From Brachionus manjavacas (taxonomy: Eukaryota > Rotifera > Eurotatoria > Ploima > Brachionidae): 64,000 nucleotides of DNA. Under the pieces are notes generated by a model. It saw nothing but the letters and a program-made list of their open reading frames with translations, searched no databases and was not told the DNA's origin. This document shows, one piece after another, positions 55,510 to 64,000 of the stretch. How positions within the stretch are numbered: the stretch's first letter is position 1; the number at the start of each line of letters is the position of its first letter. The stretch covers positions 3,100,001 to 3,164,000 of the forward strand of contig JAHQIY010000004.1 in assembly GCA_019054805.1 (NCBI GenBank). The letters are read 5' to 3'. Position numbers and translations under genes: made by a program.

Positions 55510-56607
55510 TATCTCCATTCAAACTCACATGAAATCGATCAGCAAAGTTCAAAAAGATAGAATTATCTACGATATTAAGCAAATTCAAAAAATTATTGGT
55601 ACTAATTTGTTTGCGACAGCGGTCGAATTATTCAAAGAAAAGTGGGTAAATGGTAAAAGTAAATGGTACAGTAATTCAGACGTTTTACTAGACTACTTCC
55701 AGGATCAATGGTGTCAAGATGGTCATAACGGATGGTTTGAAGGCCAAACACCAGGTCTACTAAGTACAAGTAATGCTCTTAAATCTATCCATGACAAAAT
55801 TTAGATGGCATTGGATAAAAAGCGGTTTGGTTTGATCCCTTTTTTGACCGAGTGTTGCGAGAATATTGTGAAAGAGTGGACAATCGAGCGTTCTACAACA
55901 TTAACGTTGACTGATCCACTTACAAACGAAGTCAATTCAGTTCAGAATTTGAATCGCAAGGTTTTTTACGATTTTCCAATTATAAGCAATTCTGATTTAA
56001 TTGAAGCTTACAAATGGAATTGTCAAAAAAGACTATTATTCACCTGAAAGAAGACAATTACTACGATATCAACGCTGACGAAAAACTAGACATCACAAAA
56101 GAAGCATTTAAAGTTTTCAACCAAAAATTGCGCGAGAAAAATTGGTCAAATTTCGACAAAAAGAACAAATGTGTTTTCAGCGTACATAAAGTCAAATACG
56201 ACGAAAATAATTGGACACTGAGTAGTTTTAGTTATTGGTACTGGCTGAAAAATTACAAGTGTCATCATCAAATAGCAATAGCAGCTCGGAAAAAAAAGTG
56301 CAATTTTGAGACAGGAGGAATGAATGTTCCAATTCAATCGAACCGTAAAAAAGGCAGACCGTTAAATACTGCTAACGCACTGAAAAAAAAACCGAATGAA
56401 ACACAAGCTTTTAACGCTGTTCCAAAAGGCATTCAGTCTAGTGAATCTGACGTTGAAGAAGAGGAACCAGTTTCAAAAAGAGCAAGATTGGAGGCAAACA
56501 ATGTAGAAGTAATTGTAAAACAAAATTGTGTGATCAATGTGGCGCGCAAATGAAGAAAATTGCTAATGGGCTTGTCCAAACAAATGTGGGTAAAATTAAA
56601 AAATTTA

Positions 56608-56873
56608 CCGTATTTCCTCAAATAGAAGTAACCACAAATAGAAGAAACTTGCTTGTATTTCAGTCAAAAATTTTCCTTTATTTGAGTTATTTTTCTAGGG
56701 AATATGTGTCTTGTTTAAAAGAAAATTTATGAATCATCTCTCATGTAAAACAATAATAGAAGAAAAAAATAGCTTTTAATTTCTTGTAATTGAGTCACAT
56801 TTTGGGAGTGAAAAATTTTCGAATAGAAGAAATCCTTTGATGACCGAACTTTCTTCTATTTGAGGAAATACGG
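56608..56873. mobile_element. MITE with 21-base terminal inverted repeats and TA target site
   Basis: CCGTATTTCCTCAAATAGAAG at 56608-56628 is mirrored exactly at 56853-56873. TA flanks both ends (56606-56607 and 56874-56875), as for Tc1/mariner-type elements. 266 bases, non-coding, just downstream of MULE copy 2. Confidence 0.82.
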
Positions 56874-56911
56874 TAGTGTCACAAGTAAAAAAAAGTTGTT
56901 TTTTATAAAGA

Positions 56912-57520
56912 TTTTTCTTTCTCAAAAATAAAAACTTCAAAAATATCTTCCTGATTTTCGGGATCTCTGACGATTATATTCCAATTTAATCGAAAAGAGA
57001 TAAGTTTTGACTCATTCTTTACTTTTTCACTATAAAAAAAATTAATAATTTTCATTCTTTTTTTTTCAAAAAACAAAACCAATCTTTTTCATTACAATAG
57101 ATCTAGACTTTTTATTTATTGTTTTTTAATTTTTTCGAAAAAAATTATTAAGAAATCCAAGGATAATTGTAAAAATAAAGATAATGCTATCCTTTTTAAC
57201 ATTACTGTGATAAATAGTAGAAGTAAATTTAAAAATAAATATTTTAAATATTTATGAATTGATACAATTGATGTGTGATCCTTTTTGAAAAATCTTTAAT
57301 TTGAATGTTGCCTTAGGTGGATTTTTTAAAAAAATTATTTATTCTTTTTGTGATTAAGTCAATATTTCTGATTAATAAATAAAGATGATTTTTGAATAAG
57401 TCAGATTGATTTAAAAAATAAATAATTTAATTCACAAATAATTTTCAGATTAATAAGATTCATTATTGACACTAAATTTAGTCTTGTGGCTTGAAATTTA
57501 TTTTATAGAAAAATTTAGAA
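56912..57520. repeat. Mosaic 3' flank of nanos copy 5
   Basis: 56912-57366 matches 22232-22670 beside copy 2, in the same orientation. 57374-57520 instead resembles, inverted, the copy 4 flank at 46425-46560. The switch falls after 'gattaagtcaatattt'. No gene. Confidence 0.65.
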
Positions 57521-57670
57521 TAATAAACTTTATTGTTAAAAGATAAAATTTAAAATAAGTAAGATAAATTCGAAAAATTTAATGTTCAAAAAGCAATTCA
57601 AATAAAAATTCATTTTTCAAAATATTCAAAATACACAAAATTGATAGAATATAAAAAAATAAATTAATAT

Positions 57671-58222
57671 TCAATTATTTAATTGAAATTCGCTCAAAAT
57701 TCTATTTCGCTTTTGTGCCTTGAATTTTTTACAATAAGTGATTGTGTGTGCATTTTCGCCTGATTGACCGCAAGCTGGACAAACATACTCTTTCAGCAAT
57801 GGGCAAGTTACTCGGCCTTGAATATTCTTGATTGTATGAGATTTGTAGATGTGCTCTGGCTCTCCGTTTGTTTTACAAAATGTGCAAATTATTTGCTTGC
57901 TTGGATTCTTTTGCAAAATACGAGCACTTTTGGTAGCATATTTTGCCAAATCAAATTTGATCATTTCGGATGGTCTCATTTTGCACTGACCATTTGGGAT
58001 AAAATAGTCTTGAGATGAAAAGCTGTTTGAGACTGAAGATGAAGACAAGGATGAGTCAACTGAAGAATTTGGTGACACTGAACAAGAACTGTTGGTTTTT
58101 CTTATTTGATTACCTTGAAAATGATGTTCTCTAGTGATGATCGAATCAACAAATTGCTGTAACCCAGAGACCAGACTAATGCCGCTGCTGCTGTTAATGT
58201 TTCTTTGGTTAATGTATTCCAT
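57671..58222 (-). CDS. nanos: Nanos homologue, copy 5
   Basis: Intact 183-residue frame with complete zinc knuckles. It carries Gly14, Ser19 and Arg31 like copy 1, but codons 84-85 are CCA TCC like copies 2 and 3, and the upstream base matches copy 2. The proximal 3' flank has the AATAAA signal near 57530. Upstream similarity to copies 2 and 3 runs to about 58550, and LINE-B then begins at the IR4 arm. Confidence 0.93.
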   Translation of the reverse strand: MEYINQRNINSSSGISLVSGLQQFVDSIITREHHFQGNQIRKTNSSCSVSPNSSVDSSLSSSSVSNSFSSQDYFIPNGQCKMRPSEMIKFDLAKYATKSARILQKNPSKQIICTFCKTNGEPEHIYKSHTIKNIQGRVTCPLLKEYVCPACGQSGENAHTITYCKKFKAQKRNRILSEFQLNN

Positions 58223-58293
58223 TGCTCAATTTGTTTTATTTTATTCAAGTTAATTAAATTAAGTTTTGATTTTATTCAAACTCAGCAATTCAA

Positions 58294-58307
58294 GAGTATA
58301 AATACTC
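58294..58307 (-). promoter_or_regulatory. Palindromic TATA-like element, nanos copy 5
   Basis: GAGTATAAATACTC, 72 bases upstream of the ATG, in the shared block. Confidence 0.5.
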
Positions 58308-58568
58308 AGGCAATTAATTAGAACAGATAACTAGGTGTGAATTTTGTACACTCTTCAGATTTAAAATCAAAGATTAAAATAAGCGTACCTTTTAGAACAG
58401 GAAATTCAATGTTTTGTTTCGGTAAAAATAAATTGTCTTTTTGAGCTTTATTTTTTTTAAAGTTAAATTTAATTATTTTATAAATAAATAAATAAAATGA
58501 TAATTTTAAAAATTTATTTATAAATAATTATCCGATTAAAAATATTTTATTGATTAATTATTAATTAT

Positions 58569-59277
58569 TTATATAAAGAATTGTACATTCAAACATTTTC
58601 ATTTTGGCCCCCGAAAAATTTAGTCATACCATTTTCTCCGGAAATCCAGGTAAAAATAAATCTTTTACTTTAAAAATTTTATGAAAAAAAATACCGTATG
58701 AAAAAAAGCCTTTATTTCTAGGCATCACTTTAGATTAAAACCTTAGCTTCGACTCGCATGTAGGCTTTATTAGATCAAGATGCATTGATCGTATTAACGT
58801 CTTAAAAATTCTGGCACAAAAGTCAAGGAAACTTTACTTGAATACTTTGGTTAATATATATAAAACATTAATTGGTTTTATTATTGATTATTGTTTCTTT
58901 ATTCCTATTCTAGTTTCAAAGACCAACCATTCTAGGCTACAAGTTCTCCAAAATATTTTAATTAAGTACAGTTATAATTTTCCTCATGATACTCCATCGG
59001 GTCTTCTGATAAATTTCCTAGATGAAATAAAGCTTGATTACATAGAAGTTCGTTTAAATAAACTATTTATAAAATATCTCAAAAATAGTGTTATCTTCAA
59101 AAATACACTTACTATTGATTTGATCAAAGAATATGTCAGTGCTTTTGTTAACAGCTCAAGATCCTGTAAGAAAAAAACACCATAATGTAATATATGGAAT
59201 GAATTCAGGGAATGGCTAAATGATAAGGGTTATCTCTCTGATTTTCAGTCTTTCATTAAAAAGTGTAAAAAAAAAAA
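58569..59277. repeat. Inverted repeat IR4, left arm
   Basis: Reverse complement of 63298-64000. The arm consists of LINE-B sequence. The right arm is cut by the window end, so its full length is unknown. Confidence 0.88.
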
Positions 59278-59460
59278 ATTAAAATAAACTTGCTATCGTT
59301 TTTACAGTAATTTACTATTTCATTCTTTTTTGTACTTTTTTTTCAAAAAAATTTTTTATGTTTACTTTATTATTTTTAAAATTATATCTTTTTTTACTTA
59401 TCTAATGGCAGAAGGAGTTTTATTACTCAGAGCCATTTCAAATTTAAATAAACAAAATAA
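58569..59460 (+). mobile_element. LINE family B, thumb to 3' end
   Basis: 58590-58837 reads 'SHTIFSGNPGKNKSF' and 'FLGITLD', then one TAA and 'NLSFDSHVGFIRSRC'. 58838-59185 is open: 'LVNIYKTLIGFIIDYCFFIP' through 'DEIKLDYIEVRLNKLFIKY' to the end. This is the post-RT region of a LINE. The 3' UTR ends with the GAGT-TTTATT-ACTC hairpin near 59415-59430 and an AAATAAAC tail. Confidence 0.78.
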
Positions 59461-60216
59461 AAAAAATTTTAATTTCTTACATAAAAATTAATTTTGATTT
59501 TTTATCATTTAACAATTTTTCTTGACAAAAAGTTTTCAATAGTATCCATGATTTCTTTAACCACTTTTCACATTGCCCTAAAGAACAGAAATTATCAAAT
59601 TTTTTCAGTTTTAATCAAGCTTCTGAAGTTATTTAAAATCAAGATAAAAATCAATCTTTGTTTTTAATTACAATTTCGAAAAAATAATTTAATTCAACGA
59701 TTATTATAAAATCTGTCTAATCGAAAGTTATTAATTTAAATTGAATACATTTTTCGTGAATTAATTATGAATTTATTTATTTGATTTTATTAGATTAAAT
59801 TCACTCTTCTTAAAAAAATTGATTAAACATGACACACAATTAACTCCTAAATTGAATTCTTTAAAAACATATTAAATGAAATTTTTTTGAAGAAATTTTT
59901 TCGAAAATTTAATAAATGAACTTAAAAAAACTAAATTTTTCAAAAACTTATTGATTCTTATTGATTCCGAGTCTATTAGACAAGAGCCTTGAAATTGGGT
60001 CTATTTATCGAGCCAATTTCATGCAATTTTAATCTAGGCTGTTTTCTGGCCAAGATAAGACCTCAAAATTTGCCTTTGTAAGTTTTCCTTCACCATTTTG
60101 GCTTGTTAACAAGAGCCTTCTTTTCTTTCTGTAATTTCGTTGTCTCATCATAGCTTAAAATTTCAAATGATGGAATACAAAATAGCCATAATATACAGAT
60201 TCAAGATTAACAAACA
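59461..60216. other. Copied unique flank, then unassigned DNA
   Basis: 59461-59815 repeats 29825-30180, the segment following LINE-B in the IR2 right arm. 59816-60216 shows nothing recognisable. Confidence 0.5.
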
Positions 60217-60543
60217 GGCTAGTGCCCTTATCTCTTTACGAAGTAGATTAATAGTTCATTTATTTCAAATTAAAATTTTTATAAATTATTTGAAATTTTT
60301 TATAAAATTTTATAATAATATATTTTATTCATTTTATCAAATTCAAATAAAAATACAAAGAAGAAAAATATCAAAATACGAAAAATTTATATTTAAAATT
60401 TAATTTTAATTTATCAAAAATTTTAACAGATTCTTAATAAATTATATTTATGTTATTATAAATAGATAGTTTTAATGTTGAAAATTTAAGGTCTTATATT
60501 TTTACGACGAATTTGATTTTTCACCACTTTCTGTTTTAGCTCC
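60217..60543. repeat. Direct repeat, first copy
   Basis: AT-rich block ending 'tttctgttttagctcca', repeated at 62899-63294. An 87-codon frame (60140-60403) inside is Ile/Lys/Phe-rich low-complexity and I do not consider it a gene. Confidence 0.7.
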
Positions 60544-60599
60544 AGTTTCTAAATATTTCTAAGTTAATAATTCGTAAACTTTTTATTATTTCGTATAAA

Positions 60600-61560
60600 T
60601 TACTCTTTCAATAGAGAAGGAAAATTTGAAAAGTTAATTATTTTATAAGAAAAAGTGGAAATTTTTTCTAATATATTATTGATTTCATTGAAATCATCCG
60701 TGTTAAACATTATTTTCAGAAGCTTATCTATTATAAATTTATTTATAAAAGAAATTAAGTAGTAGTAGTAAAAATACTGCGACCCAAAAAGGGTTAAGCT
60801 TTTACAAGCTATAGCAGTAAATAATAATTTTTTTAAGCCATATATCCAGTTTATTTTCAAAAATATTTTTTGTTTTAGAGTTAACTATTTCTTCAGACAG
60901 GCTATTCCAAATTTTAACCACACGATATGTCAGAATATGATAACCATTCAAACAATTTTTGACATCTTCTCTAACTATGTATTTTGTGTGATTCCTCAAA
61001 TTGTATACTTAATTTGGAGAAAGGTTAATTCCATTAATAAGTTTTACACTTTCATTTCCCTTAATGATTTTATAGATCTGAATTAAATCAACCCTCATTC
61101 TTCTTACCTTGTTACCTTCTTACAACAGATTTCAACAAGAATTTCTTTGTCAACAGATTTTGCTCTAACATCAGAGTTAACTCTTACAACTCAGTTATTT
61201 TGTATTATTCGTAATTGCGAAGGAAAGAAATGATTCTTGTTGCTCTTCTCTGAACTTTTTCAAGTTAAACGATTTCTTTTTCTAAATATGGGCACCAAGA
61301 ACTTATTACAAACTCTAAGTGTAGCCGTACAAGCGCTGTATTTGGCATTCTCAAAGAGTTTTAAATATCTGAAATTCTATGCTTTCGTTCCTAGCAATTA
61401 TAAATATAGAACCTTGTGGGACTCCACTTGTCACTTCCAATCATTTAGACATTGATGAACCTAAAATAACTCCCTGCTTTCTATTTGTAAGAAAATTCAC
61501 TATCCAGTCAATTATTAATCCAGTTAAACCATAAGCTTTGAATTTGAAAATTAAGAATCT
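60600..61560 (-). mobile_element. LINE family E, reverse-transcriptase C-terminal remnant
   Basis: On the minus strand 61110-60802 reads 'RVDLIQIYKIIKGNESV', 'LRNHTKYIVREDVKNC' and 'TYRVVKIWNSLSEEIV', the typical C-terminal end of CR1/L2-type LINEs. 61560-61200 holds decayed upstream reverse-transcriptase coding, broken by stops. Confidence 0.65.
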
Positions 61561-61583
61561 GTGTGAAAGACAACTTTTTTTAT

Positions 61584-61639
61584 TATATTTTTAGTTTACT
61601 TTGCTTCTTTAGAGAAAAACAAAGTAAACTAAAAATATA
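61584..61639. repeat. Perfect 20-base inverted repeat
   Basis: TATATTTTTAGTTTACTTTG at 61584-61603 pairs exactly with 61620-61639 across a 16-base loop. It could be a decayed foldback, a transcript hairpin or a LINE terminus. No flanking duplication seen. Confidence 0.6.
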
Positions 61640-61935
61640 AAAATAATTGTCCCTTTTCTATCCAAATGGATAATGGAGAGGCGCTCTTCTTCTTTTCATG
61701 TCCCTTTTTGAGCAATGGCTCCGATCTGACACAGAGGCTACTGCATCGAATAAAAGTAAAAATATATTGTGGCAAAATAAAAGTTTTAAAAAATTGATTT
61801 TTACAGAAGTAAATAGATAAAAGAGCCTTTTAGTCGAAAAGAGTTTTCTTTTTACTGAAAGCAAAAAACTGGCTGCTAATTTTAGAATATTAAGATTTTC
61901 GTCTATTATAAATCCAAAAAAAAAATTAAATTTAA
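61640..61935. other. Unassigned gap
   Basis: Moderately balanced patch at 61660-61760, no recognisable gene or element. Confidence 0.35.
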
Positions 61936-62585
61936 TTAGATTATTAAATGTGACACATGTTTACATAGTTGTAGCTTCATGATAAATAGAGGAAATAGTA
62001 AGGTAGCAATTATACAATGGAGTTGAGTATTCAATATATCTTGATTCGAAACCTTCTTTGTATTCCTTCACCAATCTTTCAACCAATGGAATAGCATGAC
62101 TCAGTCCTGTCCCAACATATCTCTCACTCAACTCAAAAAGCCGATTTGAGATTGTTAGTAATTTAAGTTTATTAAAAGCTCCTTGTTGCAAGATGTTGGA
62201 GGGAGAATCATATTTTAAGTTAAGGATAGATCTTACTGCTGTGTTCTGAATTGCTTGTAGTTTTTTGATATTTTTTTTCTGAAAATAAATTCAAGCAAGG
62301 AAAAGAATAGTCTAAAATTGATCCGAATAAAGATTTAAATAAATTTCCTAGTGTGTTTTGAGTAAGACCCCATTTTTTATTTGACAAAATCTAAATAATA
62401 TTTAGCCTTTTGTTTCAGCGTTCTTTAATTTCGTCTACTAGTATATTAAAGTTTAGCTAAGAATCAAATTTAATACCAAGAAACTTGATTTCTTTTTGGC
62501 TCACTATTCTGTGTCCATAAATTTTTAAGTTAATTATCACTCTCTTTTTTGTATCTAGAGAAGATTACTGAACACGACTTTTCTT
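61936..62585 (-). mobile_element. LINE-A C-terminal fragment
   Basis: Encodes the tail ('FNKLKLLTISNRLFEL', 'EGFESRYIEYSTPLYNC') and thumb motifs up to 62585. The 3' UTR is mostly missing. Closest to the 50.4-51.4 kb copy, sharing its 'QQGAFNK' variant. Confidence 0.78.
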
Positions 62586-62898
62586 TAAAATTGTAAAAAA
62601 TGTACAGAGGGGACTGCGCCCCCTCCTCTATATTTTGAAGAAAATCCAAATTTTCTAATAGATTATTAAATTGTCTAAAATTGTCAGCTTTTTAAGTTAA
62701 CTTTCAGAAAATTTTACTAAATATTTGATTCAAATTGGACAATTAGAGGAATGCTGTAGAGAAAGAAATGGATTGACTATTAGTTACTCTCAATGTGGAT
62801 TGACTAAAATTCAATTAGAGGAATGCAATTTTTTAGATTTTCCATTTCACGATCATGATTTCAAATCAATATGAGTTTATTTACACCACTTTTCTTAG
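62586..62898. other. Gap with a GC-rich hairpin
   Basis: 62606-62629 (AGAGGGGACTGCGCCCCCTC...) can fold and is strikingly GC-rich here. 62755-62830 contains a short repeat of 'aattagaggaatgc'. No gene. Confidence 0.4.
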
Positions 62899-63294
62899 CC
62901 TTATCTCTTTACGAGATTGATTAATACTTCATTTATTACAAATTAAAATTTTTATAAATTATTTGAAATTTTTTATAAAATTTTATAATAATTTATTTTA
63001 TTCATTTTATCAAATTCAAATAAAAATACAAAGAAGAAAAATATCAAAATACGAAAAATTTATATTTAAAATTTAATTTTAATTTATCAAAAATTTTAAC
63101 AGATTCTCAATAAATAATATTTATGTTATTATAAATAGATAGTTTTAATGTTGAAAACTTTTCAAATTAATTAAATTTTAAATTTTAAATATAAATTTTT
63201 TGATTTAAAGACTTATATTTTTACGGCGAATTTGTTTGCTAGTCGTGTAAAAATATTTCCAAACGATTTTTCACCACTTTCTGTTTTAGCTCCA
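62899..63294. repeat. Direct repeat, second copy
   Basis: Matches 60217-60543 with an extra ~55 bases near 63165-63260. It ends at 'gctcca', directly against the IR4 right arm. Confidence 0.7.
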
Positions 63295-63297
63295 TTT

Positions 63298-64000
63298 TTT
63301 TTTTACTCTTTTTAATGAAAGACTGAAAATCAGAGAGATAACCCTTATCATTTAGCCATTCCCTGAATTCATTCCATATATTACATTATGGTGTTTTTTT
63401 CTTACAGGATCTTGAGCTGTTAACAAAAGCACTGACATATTCTTTGATCAAATCAATAGTAAGTGTATTTTTGAAGATAACACTATTTTTGAGATATTTT
63501 ATAAATAGTTTATTTAAACGAACTTCTATGTAATCAAGCTTTATTTCATCTAGGAAATTTATCAGAAGACCCGATGGAGTATCATGAGGAAAATTATAAC
63601 TGTACTTAATTAAAATATTTTGGAGAACTTGTAGCCTAGAATGGTTGGTCTTTGAAACTAGAATAGGAATAAAGAAACAATAATCAATAATAAAACCAAT
63701 TAATGTTTTATATATATTAACCAAAGTATTCAAGTAAAGTTTCCTTGACTTTTGTGCCAGAATTTTTAAGACGTTAATACGATCAATGCATCTTGATCTA
63801 ATAAAGCCTACATGCGAGTCGAAGCTAAGGTTTTAATCTAAAGTGATGCCTAGAAATAAAGGCTTTTTTTCATACGGTATTTTTTCATAAAATTTTTAAA
63901 GTAAAAGATTTATTTTTACCTGGATTTCCGGAGAAAATGGTATGACTAAATTTTTCGGGGGCCAAAATGAAAATGTTTGAATGTACAATTCTTTATATAA
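63298..64000. repeat. Inverted repeat IR4, right arm (runs off window), LINE-B on minus strand
   Basis: Mirror of 58569-59277. Encodes the LINE-B C-terminal frame on the minus strand (63733-63386), identical in protein to 58838-59185. The LINE 3' UTR is missing here. Continues past the window edge. Confidence 0.88.

Larger units (their letters stand above)
53950..56553 (+). pseudogene. MULE transposase remnant, copy 2, nearly full length
   Basis: 54001-54531 covers the DDE start: 'LLSDATYKLTYENFPI' (first Asp), 'GCTTD' then TGA, the in-frame continuation 'SKQLHPVGIAVT', then 'LIADNATAITNGFKRVF' (second Asp) and 'CWTHVYRV'. After the insertion 54475-55509 it resumes at 55529: 'QDGHNGWFEGQTPGLLSTSN' with the acidic third-residue region, one TAG at 55802, a frameshift near 56020, then a SWIM-like finger ('YWLKNYKCHHQIAIAARKK') and a tail with an acidic stretch and a 'KKGRPL' basic patch, ending near 56553. 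N-terminal finger missing. Confidence 0.82.

Noticed and set aside
9266-58018. Antisense 68-84 codon frames opposite every nanos copy
   Set aside because: They recur only because the nanos genes are copies. The frames are Cys/Trp-rich readings of the complement of the zinc-finger region with no domain.
60140-60403. 87-codon plus-strand frame as a gene
   Set aside because: Ile/Phe/Lys low-complexity translation of AT-rich DNA. The second copy of the same repeat (62899-63294) does not keep it open in an equivalent way.
21905-64000. Interpreting the repeats as CRISPR arrays or phage structures
   Set aside because: The repeats are long, dispersed and LINE-derived with no short spacer-repeat pattern, and the window is plainly eukaryotic.

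Overview
This window is nuclear DNA from an animal. It is very AT-rich, and almost everything in it apart from a few genes is mobile-element debris. The metazoan RFX1/2/3-type ciliogenesis factor, the Nanos zinc-finger proteins, a 7TM receptor and several families of APE-endonuclease/reverse-transcriptase LINEs all fit an animal. Compact AT-rich DNA, single-exon genes and a lone TIR-domain gene suggest a spiralian, perhaps a monogonont rotifer of the Brachionus type. That placement is inference, not proof.

Layout. 1-1450: degenerate ~250-base repeats. 1455-3341: the GC-rich last coding exon of an RFX1/2/3-like gene (+). 3481-3541: a small GC-rich exon-like island. 4005-12715: LINE pieces, a core-deleted piggyBac element (5767-6736), nanos copy 1 (-), and an inverted repeat (IR1, arms 4255-5441 and 10791-11973). 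13825-15051: an intact TIR-domain gene (+). 16116-17291: a second core-deleted piggyBac. 18027-19028: an intact 7TM receptor (-). 19700-21085: old LINE remnants and a foldback element. 21905-32846: a large palindrome (IR2, arms ~4.1 kb) with nanos copies 2 (-) and 3 (+) in its arms and a broken LINE at its centre. 32853-53895: a second inverted duplication (IR3, arms ~3.5 kb), with a full-length 4.3-kb LINE inserted in the left arm and nanos copy 4 (+) and a MULE transposase relic in the loop. 53950-56553: a second, more complete MULE relic interrupted by a C48-protease-bearing element, followed by a TA-flanked MITE. 57671-58222: nanos copy 5 (-). 58569-64000: a further inverted repeat (IR4) whose right arm runs off the window.

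Main point. Five intact, nearly identical 183-residue Nanos genes lie in both orientations, each with the same ~200-base upstream region and a related 3' flank, in or beside large inverted repeats, while nearly every transposon reading frame around them is broken. Variant sites among the five copies fail the four-gamete test, as expected if the copies exchange sequence by gene conversion. This looks like an ampliconic, palindrome-borne germline gene family. Assembly artefact must be excluded first.

How the parts relate. The LINEs appear to have supplied the homology and many of the breakpoints for the inverted duplications. LINE families A, B and C, differing in sequence, share a small 3'-terminal hairpin. 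RFX (ciliogenesis), Nanos (translational repression in germ cells), the TIR protein (possible NAD-cleaving innate immune or death effector) and the 7TM receptor are not functionally linked as far as the sequence shows.
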